From Plantibacter elymi (nom. nud.) (GTDB taxonomy: Bacteria; Actinomycetota; Actinomycetes; Actinomycetales; Microbacteriaceae): a stretch of DNA of 64,000 nucleotides. Position numbers and translations under genes: made by a program. Of this stretch, positions 8,275 to 17,200 are shown piece by piece. The DNA lies in NCBI RefSeq assembly GCF_900177795.1, contig NZ_FXWJ01000001.1, positions 248,001 through 312,000 on the forward strand, given 5' to 3'. The notes beneath the pieces are model-generated. The model worked only from the letters and a program-made list of their open reading frames with translations, searched no databases and was not told where the DNA came from. The number at the start of each line of letters is the position of its first letter. Positions within the stretch are counted from its first letter, which is position 1.

Positions 8275-8814
8275 TCAGTCGATGCCGATGTCCTCGCCGA
8301 CGACGGTGATCTGGGCCGGGACGGGCCAGGGGTGGTCGCCGACGGGTGCGAGGCGGACGAGCTCGGTGACCCGGGGCGCCGGGGCTCCCGCTGAACCGAT
8401 GAGCCAGCCGCCCACGAGGAAGGTGGTGCCGGGGACCGACCAGACGGCGATACCGGTCACGCCGAAGTCGCCGTAGGCGCCGTCGGAGAACCGCACCGTG
8501 ACGAGGTCGCCGTGTGCGAGCTCGGCGAGCTGAGCTGTGACGGCACCGGGGTCGGGGTCGACGGGGTCCAGCTCAGGGATCGTCTCGAGCACCTGGAGGG
8601 GCTTCGTCGGCTTGCCGTTCTGATCGAGCGCCGTGCCGGCCAGGAGGAGTCCGCCGATGATCGGCGAGCGGCGAGCCCGGCCGACGAGGTCGAACACGCC
8701 GTAGCGGGGCACGCTCAGACGCGCTTGCAGTGAAGCAGCGTCCTCGGCCGACTCGATGGCGGCCGTGAGGCCCTTGATGTCGCGGCGAGCAGGGGCGCTG
8801 AGGTCATAGTTCAC
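8275..8814 (-). CDS. Hypothetical protein, unknown family
   Basis: This roughly 179-residue protein is not recognised. It has no signal peptide or clear membrane helix. A central hydrophobic patch (SPIIGGLLLAGTAL) and a C-terminal beta-rich part (LVTVRFSDGAYGDFGVTGIAVWSVPGTTFLVGGWLIG) suggest a compact soluble fold. I chose the GTG at 8814 because GGGAGAG lies seven to eight bases upstream. An ATG at 8874 in the same frame would add 20 residues (MKLLFVAVHPLSQWAWESGW) but has no obvious ribosome site. It is divergent from the importer operon that starts at 9030. Confidence 0.55.
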   Translation of the reverse strand: MNYDLSAPARRDIKGLTAAIESAEDAASLQARLSVPRYGVFDLVGRARRSPIIGGLLLAGTALDQNGKPTKPLQVLETIPELDPVDPDPGAVTAQLAELAHGDLVTVRFSDGAYGDFGVTGIAVWSVPGTTFLVGGWLIGSAGAPAPRVTELVRLAPVGDHPWPVPAQITVVGEDIGID

Positions 8815-9029
8815 CCATCCACTCTCCCATGCCCACTGTGACAGCGGATGGACGGCCACAAATAACAGTTTCACTCAATGATGAACAGTCCGTTATGGAA
8901 CCGTGACCAGCGTGCGTTGACCTGTCACGCGAACACCGGGCATGCTAATCAACACTTGGCCGCTGATATGAGCGCCGCCGCCCCAGGAAGCCCCGCACTC
9001 AGCGGAGGGCTCCTCACAAGGATGTGAGT

Positions 9030-9935
9030 ATGACGACTTCACAGTTGGAAACAAATTCAAACAGACCAAAACGGATGCCGGACGGGATGTTCGCATTCGT
9101 CCTCGTCCTCCCCGGACTCGCGCTGCTCGTCGCGGTCGTCGCCTATCCGCTGCTGACCGCGCTCGTCACGGCGTTCTTCAAGCAGAGCCTGGTCGTGCCC
9201 GGCCGCGAGTTCGTCGGCTTCCAGAACATCATCGACGTTCTCCAAGGCGACTTCTTCAAGCTGCTCGGGCAGACCATGGTCTTCACCCTCGGGACGACCA
9301 TCGCCCCCTTCATCATCGGTTTCGCACTGGCCCTCGCACTCAACACCCGCATCCGCGGTGCCAAGGTGCTGCGTGGACTCATGCTGATCCCCTGGCTCGT
9401 TCCGGGTGTCGTCGTGTCGTTCCTCTGGATGTGGATCTTCAACGCGAACTACGGAGTGGCGAACGCCGTCCTCGGCCTGTTCGGGGTCGACGCGCAGGCG
9501 TGGCTGGCACAACCCCAGACGGCCATGTTCGCGGTGATCGTCGCGAAGACCTGGCAGTCCTTCCCCTGGATCATGGTCATGCTGCTCGCCGGCCTGCAGA
9601 CCGTGCCACAGGAACTCCACGAGGCGGCCGAGATGGACGGCGCCGGGACCATCCGACGCTTCTTCTCGATCACGGTCCCGCAGCTGAAAGGCATCATCGG
9701 CCTCGTCCTGCTGCTCGAGTTCATCTGGAACTTCCAGCACTTCGACATCATCTACGTCCTGACGGGCGGCGGTCCGGCTGGGAGCACCCAGACCTTCGCC
9801 ACCGCCGTCTACGAGACCGCCTTCCGCGGCTTCGACCTCGGCCACGCGGGCGCCCTCGGGCTGCTCTGGCTCATCCTCCTGATGGCGCTCGTCGTCGTCT
9901 ACGTCCGATTCTCGGAGAAAGGCGAGCAGAAATGA
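9030..9935 (+). CDS. Sugar ABC importer permease, MalF-type
   Basis: This 301-residue membrane protein opens the second importer operon. AAGGA at 9018-9022 favours the ATG at 9030 over an in-frame GTG at 9024. Six membrane segments begin near residue 18 (MFAFVLVLPGLALLVAVVAYPLL). The EAA motif is ELHEAAEMDGAGT around residue 195, followed by a typical WNFQHFDIIYVLTGGGPAGSTQT segment near the end of MalF-type permeases. The next permease overlaps by ATGA. The roughly 215 bases between this start and the divergent gene hold its promoter, but I see no convincing hexamer pair there. Confidence 0.93.
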   Translation: MTTSQLETNSNRPKRMPDGMFAFVLVLPGLALLVAVVAYPLLTALVTAFFKQSLVVPGREFVGFQNIIDVLQGDFFKLLGQTMVFTLGTTIAPFIIGFALALALNTRIRGAKVLRGLMLIPWLVPGVVVSFLWMWIFNANYGVANAVLGLFGVDAQAWLAQPQTAMFAVIVAKTWQSFPWIMVMLLAGLQTVPQELHEAAEMDGAGTIRRFFSITVPQLKGIIGLVLLLEFIWNFQHFDIIYVLTGGGPAGSTQTFATAVYETAFRGFDLGHAGALGLLWLILLMALVVVYVRFSEKGEQK

Positions 9936-10870
9936 GCGTCTCCACCGCCCCGCCAGCACCGCAGGACACCACGCCGGACCCGCAACCGCCGTTCGTCGCG
10001 ACCGAGCTCGGCACGCTGCGACGCCGACCGTCGCTCTTCCGCTCGGAGAGCCGGGCGGTCCGGATCAGCGCTTGGGTCGCGGTGATCGTCTGCGGCGGCT
10101 TCGGGCTGCTGCCGGTGTACTGGTTGCTGGCCACGTCGCTGACCCCGCGAGCCCAGGTCTTCTCCTACCCACCGAAGCTCTTCCCCACGGAGATCAGCTT
10201 CGAGGCCTACACCGCTCTCGCGTCGAACCCGGACCTGTTCGGTTACCTGCGGAACAGCATCATCGTGTCGGTCATCACCGCCCTGCTGTCCGTGATCGTC
10301 TCGGCCTACATGGGCTACTCGTTCTCGAAGTTCCGCTACCGCGGACGTCGATCGCTCATGTACTTCGTGCTCGCCTCGCAGATGTTCCCGCAGGCGTTGC
10401 TGCTGATCACCCTGTACTCGGTGTTCAGCGCCTACGGACTCCTGAACACCTATGCGGCGCTGGTGCTCTCGTTCACGACGTTCACCCTGCCGCTGTGCGT
10501 CTGGATGCTGAAGGGGTTCTTCGACACGATCCCGGACGAACTCATCGAGGCGGCTCGCGTCGACGGGGCGTCCCGACTGCGGATCATCCACTCCATCGTG
10601 CTGCCGCTGTCCGCACCCGGCCTGGTCGCCGCGGGCCTGTTCGCCTTCGTCCGCGGGTGGAACGACTTCATCTTCGCGCTCACGCTCGCGGGACCCGACA
10701 AGCAGACACTCCCGCCCGGCCTCGTGAACACCTTCGTCGGCGAGGCCGCCACGGCCTGGCCCGAGCTCATGGCGGCGTCGCTCGTGGTCTCCCTGCCCGT
10801 GGCGATCGCGTTCATGGCCCTGCAGCGTCACCTTGTCGGCGGACTGACCGCCGGTGCCGTGAAGGGCTGA
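9932..10870 (+). CDS. Sugar ABC importer permease, MalG-type
   Basis: This 312-residue membrane protein is translated from an ATG that overlaps the preceding stop (ATGA). It has a longer than usual polar, proline-rich N-terminus (APPAPQDTTPDPQPPFVATE), then a first helix near residue 48 and the EAA motif ELIEAARVDGASR around residue 205. The end (GGLTAGAVKG) is the usual basic tail of these subunits. It pairs with the upstream permease and with the binding lipoprotein 95 bases downstream. Confidence 0.93.
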   Translation: MSVSTAPPAPQDTTPDPQPPFVATELGTLRRRPSLFRSESRAVRISAWVAVIVCGGFGLLPVYWLLATSLTPRAQVFSYPPKLFPTEISFEAYTALASNPDLFGYLRNSIIVSVITALLSVIVSAYMGYSFSKFRYRGRRSLMYFVLASQMFPQALLLITLYSVFSAYGLLNTYAALVLSFTTFTLPLCVWMLKGFFDTIPDELIEAARVDGASRLRIIHSIVLPLSAPGLVAAGLFAFVRGWNDFIFALTLAGPDKQTLPPGLVNTFVGEAATAWPELMAASLVVSLPVAIAFMALQRHLVGGLTAGAVKG

Positions 10871-10965
10871 GCGCAGCACCCCGAACCGGCCCGCCGCCGG
10901 GCCTCCCCACAATCCGTTCCACCAACCCAGACCCGTCCCACCAGGATCACGCTCGAGGAGGAGCC

Positions 10966-12300
10966 ATGTCCCACACCACCCCGTCCTTCGCCACCGCCGC
11001 ACAGCAGACCGTCATCACCCGCCGCCGTGCCCTGCAGTTCCTCGGCATCGGCGTCGCCGCAGCCACCCTCGCCGGATGTGCGCCCACCGGTGCCGCACCC
11101 GGGGCGGGATCCATCCCGAAGGCGACCGCCGGCGGCACCGCGACCGACTTCGACTTCGCGAGCTGGTCGCTCACCGAGAAGGCTTCGGCACCCGCCATCC
11201 AGAGCCTCCTGCAGAAGTACGAGGGCAAGGCCAAGATCGACGTCGGTGAGGTGTCCTTCCCCTACAACGAGTACATCAACCAGCTCATGCTGCAGGTGCG
11301 CGGCGGGCAGTTCTCCGGAGTCGCACACGTCGATGTCGCGTGGCTCGGTTCCCTCGCGAGCCTCGGCAAGCTGCAGGACGTCTCCGGGCTGACCGAGGGA
11401 CGCGGATACACGAAGGCCGGACTCACGGCCGCGACGTTCGACGGCGTGCAGTACGGCCTTCCGTGGACGATCGGCGCGATCGGCCTCGTCACCAACCAGG
11501 CGATCCTCGAGCAGGCCGGCATCGGGGAGTTCCCCACGACGATCGACGAGTTCGAGGGCTCACTCAAGCAGCTCAAGGGCCTCGGCAATGGCATGATCCC
11601 CTACGCCGCGTCGACGAAGGCGGCGCAGCTGAAGGACATCCTCATCTGGATGCAGACCTTCGGCAGCCCCCTGGTCGACGGGGACACCGTGACGATCGGC
11701 GACGACGCCAGCATCGAGGCGGTCACCTGGTACAAGAGCCTGTACGACCAGGGACTCATCGCCGCCGACGTCGACCGCTTCGACGCACGCTCACTGTTCG
11801 CGCAGGGACGCACCGCGATCTACGACGACGCGATCGTCGGACGGAGCGCCGTGACCGGCGAATCACCCGACCCCGACTTCGCGAGCAAGCTGCAGCCGGT
11901 CTCCCGGCCGGTCCTCAAGCAGGGTGACACGCCGCGTGCGCTCGTGTGGGGCGGGGCGCTCGCCGTGGTCGACGGTCCGGCCGCCGGCACCGCAGCGGAC
12001 TTCGCCCAGTGGGTGACGTCCGACCCGGAGACCGTGCTCGAGGACTTCGCCGCCCGTGGTCTGCCGCCGGCGACCGAGGATGCGCTCAACTCCGACGCCG
12101 TGAAGAACGACTCGTTCGCCACGAACTTCAGCGACCGCATCACCAAGACGAGCTCGACGAACCCGTTCTGGAAGTTCGTCCAGTACTCGCAGATCGAGAC
12201 GAAGATCGCGGAGAAGGTGCAGGCGGTCCTCGTCGGCCAGGAGCAGCCTGCCGAAGCCATGAAGGCCGCCGGGGCAGCCGCGCAAAAGCTCGTCGGCTGA
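10966..12300 (+). CDS. Sugar-binding lipoprotein with twin-arginine-like signal
   Basis: This 444-residue protein is the substrate-binding component of the importer. GAGGAGGAGCC precedes the ATG. The N-terminus carries ITRRRALQFLGIGVAAATLAGC: a consecutive arginine pair followed by a hydrophobic stretch and a lipobox, with the cysteine at about residue 39. This suggests export through the Tat pathway followed by lipidation, unlike the first and third binding proteins here, whose signals look Sec-type. The mature region has the usual family 1 pattern (YEGKAKIDVGEVSFPYNEYINQL, YGLPWTIGAIGLVTNQAILEQAG). The sugar is unknown; the BNR-type protein next door suggests an acidic polysaccharide fragment. 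Confidence 0.92.
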   Translation: MSHTTPSFATAAQQTVITRRRALQFLGIGVAAATLAGCAPTGAAPGAGSIPKATAGGTATDFDFASWSLTEKASAPAIQSLLQKYEGKAKIDVGEVSFPYNEYINQLMLQVRGGQFSGVAHVDVAWLGSLASLGKLQDVSGLTEGRGYTKAGLTAATFDGVQYGLPWTIGAIGLVTNQAILEQAGIGEFPTTIDEFEGSLKQLKGLGNGMIPYAASTKAAQLKDILIWMQTFGSPLVDGDTVTIGDDASIEAVTWYKSLYDQGLIAADVDRFDARSLFAQGRTAIYDDAIVGRSAVTGESPDPDFASKLQPVSRPVLKQGDTPRALVWGGALAVVDGPAAGTAADFAQWVTSDPETVLEDFAARGLPPATEDALNSDAVKNDSFATNFSDRITKTSSTNPFWKFVQYSQIETKIAEKVQAVLVGQEQPAEAMKAAGAAAQKLVG

Positions 12301-12339
12301 GCCGCGGATCGGACGATCGTGACCGGCACCGGGAGAACC

Positions 12340-14244
12340 ATGCGACGCAGCTCATCGAACACCGTCCGCGCGCTCGCCGCGGCCGCGCTCACGGTCCTCG
12401 CGCTGGGGGTGACGGCGCCGGCGGTCGCCGCCTCCGGAGGCCAGGCGCGGAGCGACGCGGGCGGGGGCGCGGTGACCGACACGGTCGAGACCGTGCCCGT
12501 CACCGTCGACACGTCGAACCAGGCCGGCTGGTGGCGACCGCTCGACGTCGTCGACGGTGTCTCCTACTTCGCCTTCAACGCGCCGGCGTCCACCGCGTCC
12601 AAGCACGAGGTCCACCTGGCCTCGCGGGGCGCGGACGGGACGTGGACCGAAGGGTGCCTGCGCTCAACGGCCGGCGGTGCCTGCGTGACCTTCACCGACG
12701 ACAACGGTCACAACCAGCCGTCGATCGTGGTCGATGGCGCCGGCATCATCCACGCCTTCGTGTCGATGCACAACGAGCAGTGGAACGTGTTCCAATCCGG
12801 TGCACCCGGCGACGTCACCTCGCTCGTGGAGGCGACGTCGTCCATGCCAGACCTCGACGCGGCGATCACCTATCCGGTGACGGCGCGCGGCCCGGACGGC
12901 GACGCCTGGGTGCTCGTGCGCGTCGGGACCGACGCGCAGGGACGACGAGAGGGGCGGCTCTACCGGTACGACCTCGACACCGGTGTCTGGGAACGCGAAG
13001 CGGTGGTCGCCGCGGCGACCGGCTACTCCTTCTACCCCGACGACCTCGAGGTGGACGCCGACGGTCGCGTCCACGTGCTGTGGGAATGGGGCCCGTTCCC
13101 GGCGGACCCGGCGCGGCACCTCGGGTCGTACGCGACGTACGACCCGTCCGACGGTTCCTTCGCCGACGTCGCGGGGACCGCGCTCACCGGACCGATCACC
13201 CCGACCACCCCGGGATCCGTCGTCTGGCGCCCCTTCGATGCCGGTGAGGCCATCGGCAGCTACACGCCGGCGCTGCAAACCGCGAAGCTCGCCCTCGACG
13301 GCACGGAGCTCGCGGGGATCGTCTACCGGTTCGTCGAAGCCGACGAGACCGCGTACGACGTCCGGTACGCCTCGTGGGACGGCGGTGCCTGGAATGACGA
13401 GTCACTCATCGACGCCTCCGCGCTCGGTTCCGGCGTCTCGACCGTCGCCGCGATCGATTCGACGAGCGCCGGTGGGGTCGACCGCGTCTACGCGGTCCTC
13501 GCCGTGCAGGTCTGCGGCGAGAACCGCAGCCAGGTGGTCCGGCTGGAGCGCGAGACGGACGGCACCTCGTGGACGGCCCGCACGGTCGGCACCGATCAAC
13601 TCGGCCAGCAACGGCTGCGGGCGGAGACCGTCGACGGCACGGATGTGCTCTACCTGAGTGCGCCACTCAGCGAGACCACACGCGGCACCGTCCGGTACGC
13701 GGCGATCCCGCGAGCGGCGTCGGCCGAGACCGGCGGGACCTCGCTCCAGGACATCGTGTCGGGCCTTCGTGGCGAAGCGTCCGGCACGAACGTGGCACTC
13801 GGCGCGACCGTCAGCGTGTCGTCGTCGCTGCGCGCCGACACCGGCGGGGCACTCGCCGTCGACGGCGTGTGCACGGACGCGAGTCGTTGGATCTCCGCGG
13901 TCGGCGACACGGCACCCACGATCACGGCCGCCTGGCTGACCCCGACGGCGCTCGCCGAGGTCAGGGTCAAGAGCGGCTACGCCGGGGGAGTCTCGACCGA
14001 TTCGGTGCTCCGCGACTTCACGATCGAGGTCCGGACGGGCGGCGCCTGGGTCGAGGTCGGCCGGTTCGACGACAACACCGCAGGGACCGTGACTGCGGCC
14101 GTCGACGGACTGGTCGTCGACGCGGTGCGCCTGCTCATCACCGACCCGTCCGCCTCGGCGACCGACGTCGCGCGGGTCTTCGAGCTCGAGGCGATCGCGG
14201 CACCCGCCACCGAATCCGCGAGGAACGACGATGTCCCGGGATAG
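12340..14244 (+). CDS. Secreted BNR_4-like protein with C-terminal discoidin-like domain
   Basis: This 634-residue protein starts at the ATG at 12340, preceded by GGGAGA. A signal peptide ends near residue 40 (TAPAVAASGG). Residues of about 45-480 show repeated blades with the pattern of BNR_4 repeat proteins: GWWRPLDVVDGVSYFAFNAP, HEVHLASRG, GHNQPSIVVDGAGIIHAFVS. That family includes some polysaccharide lyases of the ulvan/rhamnogalacturonan type, so lyase activity is possible. Residues of about 490-620 (NVALGATVSVSSS...ALAVDGVCTDASRWIS) look like an F5/8 type C (discoidin) sugar-binding domain. No cell-wall anchor is seen. It follows the binding protein by 39 bases and is probably cotranscribed. 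Lyase activity is inference. Confidence 0.75.
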   Translation: MRRSSSNTVRALAAAALTVLALGVTAPAVAASGGQARSDAGGGAVTDTVETVPVTVDTSNQAGWWRPLDVVDGVSYFAFNAPASTASKHEVHLASRGADGTWTEGCLRSTAGGACVTFTDDNGHNQPSIVVDGAGIIHAFVSMHNEQWNVFQSGAPGDVTSLVEATSSMPDLDAAITYPVTARGPDGDAWVLVRVGTDAQGRREGRLYRYDLDTGVWEREAVVAAATGYSFYPDDLEVDADGRVHVLWEWGPFPADPARHLGSYATYDPSDGSFADVAGTALTGPITPTTPGSVVWRPFDAGEAIGSYTPALQTAKLALDGTELAGIVYRFVEADETAYDVRYASWDGGAWNDESLIDASALGSGVSTVAAIDSTSAGGVDRVYAVLAVQVCGENRSQVVRLERETDGTSWTARTVGTDQLGQQRLRAETVDGTDVLYLSAPLSETTRGTVRYAAIPRAASAETGGTSLQDIVSGLRGEASGTNVALGATVSVSSSLRADTGGALAVDGVCTDASRWISAVGDTAPTITAAWLTPTALAEVRVKSGYAGGVSTDSVLRDFTIEVRTGGAWVEVGRFDDNTAGTVTAAVDGLVVDAVRLLITDPSASATDVARVFELEAIAAPATESARNDDVPG

Positions 14245-14317
14245 CGTTGTGCTCAGTCGAGACCGCAACGGTCCCGAGCGGCCGGGATCCACCCGGTCAG
14301 CAGTGAGGAGCAGCACC

Positions 14318-15211
14318 ATGTCGGACGCCGCCTTCGGCTCTCAGCGGTCGGCACCGGTACCGCGCCGTTCGCGCACGGGCATGGTGGCGCTCGCCGTCCC
14401 GAACCTCGACGAACCGTACTTCGCGGAGCTCACGACGCTCCTCGTCCGCGGTGCCGACGAGCGTGGACTGTCGATCCTCATCCAGCACACCGAGGGCGAC
14501 CACGACCGCGAGGTCGACATCGCCAACGGGGTGGGCCTGCCGCTCACGGACGGACTCATCCACATCCCCCGCTCGCTGACGGTCGGCGACCTCACGCGGC
14601 GGACCTCCCCGGGGCCCCTGGTGCTCCTCGGCGAGCACATCCAGGTGAGCCCGTTCACGCACATCTCCATCGACAACCGGGCGGCCGCCGACGCCGCGAC
14701 GACGCACCTCGCCGAAGTCGGCTGCTCCCGGATCGCGTTCATCGGGCCCAGGGACGAACGACCGTCCGACGCAGCGGATCAGCGGTACGCCGGGTATCGG
14801 GACGTGGTCGCGCGGCTCGGGCTCGCGCAGGAGCCGTCGCTGATCGGACACGTCGACGCGTTCACGCCCGAGGAGGGACGCCGCGTGATGCGCAGGATGA
14901 CCGCCGAGGGCGTCGCGCTCGACGGCGTCGTCTGCTCCAACGACTCGATCGCCTTCGGCGTCCTCGCGGCTCTGCACGAAGCCGGCCGGCTGGTGCCCGA
15001 GGAGGTCGCGGTGATCGGCATCGACGACGTCCACGCCGCCCAGTTCTCGACCCCGTCGCTCACGACGGTGGCGCCCGACTACGACGCGATCGTGCGCGCT
15101 GCCTTCACCGAACTCGAACGCCAGATCGCCGCCCCGCCCGGCGCCGACACCCCGGTCCGGCACGTCGTCGTCGACGCGCGGATCGTCGTGCGGGACAGCA
15201 CGGCGCGCTGA
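14318..15211 (+). CDS. LacI-like sensor domain protein lacking the DNA-binding domain
   Basis: This 297-residue protein has only the ligand-binding part of a LacI/GalR regulator. About 21 residues (MSDAAFGSQRSAPVPRRSR) precede TGMVALAVPNLDEPYFAEL, which is normally found around residue 60 after the helix-turn-helix. Later motifs are typical: HISIDNRAAADAATTHL, RIAFIGPRDER, DGVVCSNDSIAFGVLAAL, AVIGIDDVHAAQFSTPSLTTV. The start at 14318 has GAGGAG upstream. The in-frame sequence back to 14231 holds no helix-turn-helix either. It cannot bind DNA in the normal LacI way, so it may be a sugar sensor acting with another regulator, or a decayed gene. The DeoR gene is convergent and 61 bases away. Confidence 0.8.
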   Translation: MSDAAFGSQRSAPVPRRSRTGMVALAVPNLDEPYFAELTTLLVRGADERGLSILIQHTEGDHDREVDIANGVGLPLTDGLIHIPRSLTVGDLTRRTSPGPLVLLGEHIQVSPFTHISIDNRAAADAATTHLAEVGCSRIAFIGPRDERPSDAADQRYAGYRDVVARLGLAQEPSLIGHVDAFTPEEGRRVMRRMTAEGVALDGVVCSNDSIAFGVLAALHEAGRLVPEEVAVIGIDDVHAAQFSTPSLTTVAPDYDAIVRAAFTELERQIAAPPGADTPVRHVVVDARIVVRDSTAR

Positions 15212-15272
15212 GGTCCATGAGCGGCAGGACAGGCCTGCGCTCCGCTCTGCCGGGGTGCTGGAGGTGGCGCGG

Positions 15273-16094
15273 TCAGGCGTCGGTGTGGTCGTCGTCGGAC
15301 GAATCGGAGGCGACCGGCGCGAGCCAGACCTCGGCGAACTGCGCGCGGAGCGTGGTCTCGACGTCCTCGGTCACGTCGTCGTCCATGACGAGGTGGTCCA
15401 CTTCGCGGAGGTCGACGATCGTCGTCAGTCCGACGGCGCCCCACTTCGAGTGGTCGGCGAGGACCACGGAGCGGCGCCCGGCGCCGACGAAGGCCCGGTT
15501 GGTCTCGGCCTCGAGGAGGTTCGAGGTCGTCAGCCCCGCCTGCAGGTCGATCCCGCGGACGCCGAGGAAGACGACGTCGCAGTGCAGGGACTCGATCGCG
15601 CGCACGGCGACCGGACCGACCAGGGCGTCCGAGGGGGTGCGGACGCCGCCGGTCAGCACGACCGTCTGGGTGTACGGCTCGTCGGCGCGGTCGGGCCGTG
15701 CGAACACGTCGGCCACCGGGAGGGAGTTCGTGACGATGGTGAGCTCCGGGATGGCTCGCAGCTCCTGCGCGAGGGTCCAGGTGGTGGTCCCGCCGGACAG
15801 GCCGACCGACATACCGGGCTCGACGAGGATGGCTGCGCGACGGGCGATGGCGCGCTTCTCGGCAAGCAGTCGGCGTGCCTGGTTGGGGAAGCCCAGCTCG
15901 GCACGGTCGGGTAGCCGCGGCGTGGTGGCGCCACCACGGACGCGGTCGATGAGACCCTCCGTCGCGAGTTGCTCGATGTCGCGTCGCACGGTCATCTCGC
16001 TGACGCCGAGCGCGGTCGCGAGGTCGACGACGCTCGCCGCACCGTTGCGGCGCACCTCCGACATGATCTGCGATCTGCGTTCCGCACCGAGCAC
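15273..16094 (-). CDS. DeoR-family transcriptional regulator of sugar metabolism
   Basis: This 273-residue protein begins at a GTG at 16094 with AAGGAGG five bases upstream; a longer open frame upstream is arginine-rich shadow. Residues of about 5-60 (RRSQIMSEVRRNGAASVVDLATALGVSEMTVRRDIEQL) form the DeoR helix-turn-helix. The rest is a DeoRC sugar-phosphate sensor domain with SVGLSGGTTTWTLAQEL and DVVFLGVRGIDLQAG. Such proteins repress sugar operons until a phosphorylated intermediate appears. It is divergent from the esterase at 16190 and convergent with the LacI-like protein, so both glycan neighbours are plausible targets. Confidence 0.92.
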   Translation of the reverse strand: MLGAERRSQIMSEVRRNGAASVVDLATALGVSEMTVRRDIEQLATEGLIDRVRGGATTPRLPDRAELGFPNQARRLLAEKRAIARRAAILVEPGMSVGLSGGTTTWTLAQELRAIPELTIVTNSLPVADVFARPDRADEPYTQTVVLTGGVRTPSDALVGPVAVRAIESLHCDVVFLGVRGIDLQAGLTTSNLLEAETNRAFVGAGRRSVVLADHSKWGAVGLTTIVDLREVDHLVMDDDVTEDVETTLRAQFAEVWLAPVASDSSDDDHTDA

Positions 16095-16115
16095 AGCGTC
16101 CTCCTTCGACCCGGC

Positions 16116-16128
16116 TGCCAGTCTGGCA
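16116..16128. promoter_or_regulatory. Short inverted repeat between divergent genes
   Basis: TGCCA-GTC-TGGCA is a perfect 5-base inverted repeat in the 95-base region between the divergent DeoR and esterase genes. It lies 22 bases upstream of the DeoR start, where an autoregulatory operator would sit. The arms are short, so chance is a real possibility. Confidence 0.35.
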
Positions 16129-16189
16129 CGCGCGCACGGCGAACCTCGGCACCGGCGATCCACGACGACGAGGCGGAGGCGGACGACGC

Positions 16190-17188
16190 ATGCGTGAGGT
16201 ACGACATCGGGACTGGTTCGGCGACGAGGTTCGCGACGGCACCTACGGCTACGACCTCGAGGGGCTCCTGGCGGTCGAACCGGTCGTGCCGCCGGCCGGA
16301 TTCGAGGAGCTGTGGCGCGGGTGGTACGCGGCGGCATGTGAGGTGTCTCCGGATCCGGTCTTGACCCCGATCGGCCGACAGGGTGCGCACGAGGTCTTCG
16401 TCGTCGAGCACACCGTCGCCGACGGCCTCCGCCTGCGCGGATGGCTCGCGATGCCGGTGGGCGCGCCTGCGCGCTTCGGGATGGTGCACGGGCACGGCTA
16501 CGGCGGACGGGACGCACCGGACTGGTCCCGCGTCCCGGACGACGCTGCCGTCATCTTCCCGATCGCCCGCGGCCAGGGCGTCTTCAACGCGGGACTCGGA
16601 GCGCCGACGCCGGAGGACGGGCATGTCCTGTTCGGCATCGACAGCGTCGAGCGGTACGCGCTCGGCCGCTGTGCCGTCGACCTCTGGCACGCGGCGTCGG
16701 CGCTGCTCGACGTCGTCGGACCGCTCCCGCTCTACCTCGTCGGTGAGAGCTTCGGCGGTGGGATCGGTGCGCTCGCCCTGCCGTGGGACGACCGCTTCGT
16801 CGGAGCGACGCTCGTGGTGCCGAGCTTCGGTCAGTACGATCTGCGTCTGCGCCTGCCGTGCGAGGGGAGCGGGGAGCGGGTGCGACACCACGTCGCCGAG
16901 CACCCGGAGGCGCGCGAGGTCCTGCGGTTCTTCGACGCGTCGACGGCCGCGGGGTTCGTCCACGTGCCGGTGCGGGTGGAAGCCGCGCTCTGGGACGGAC
17001 ACGTGCCACCACCCGGGCAGTTCGCCGTCGCCAACGCGCTCGAGGACCTCGAGCTGAGCGTCCTCCCCGCCGGGCACACCGAGTACCCGGGGCTCGAAGC
17101 CGTGCTGGAGGAGTCGTACGCGGCGACGAGGGCGCACGCAGTCCGGTCGGTCGCGCTCGCGGTGGACGGATCGACGATCGAGAGGTGA
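16190..17188 (+). CDS. AXE1-like acetyl esterase (alpha/beta-hydrolase)
   Basis: This 332-residue alpha/beta-hydrolase resembles acetylxylan esterase (AXE1) proteins. MVHGHGYGGRDAPDW and FPIARGQG occupy the region before the nucleophile; Ser187 sits in VGESFGGGIGAL, and His296 in LPAGHTEYPG is the likely catalytic histidine. The family removes acetyl groups from sugars. There is no signal peptide, so it would act on imported oligosaccharides. It is divergent from the DeoR gene, which may control it, and is followed 12 bases later by a GNAT gene. The substrate cannot be read from the sequence. Confidence 0.8.
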   Translation: MREVRHRDWFGDEVRDGTYGYDLEGLLAVEPVVPPAGFEELWRGWYAAACEVSPDPVLTPIGRQGAHEVFVVEHTVADGLRLRGWLAMPVGAPARFGMVHGHGYGGRDAPDWSRVPDDAAVIFPIARGQGVFNAGLGAPTPEDGHVLFGIDSVERYALGRCAVDLWHAASALLDVVGPLPLYLVGESFGGGIGALALPWDDRFVGATLVVPSFGQYDLRLRLPCEGSGERVRHHVAEHPEAREVLRFFDASTAAGFVHVPVRVEAALWDGHVPPPGQFAVANALEDLELSVLPAGHTEYPGLEAVLEESYAATRAHAVRSVALAVDGSTIER

Positions 17189-17200
17189 GAGGGTGGACGG

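Noticed and set aside
8875-9023. TTGACC and TGCTAAT as a promoter for the second importer operon
   Set aside because: The boxes are about 21 bases apart, too far for a standard promoter, and the -10 match is weak.
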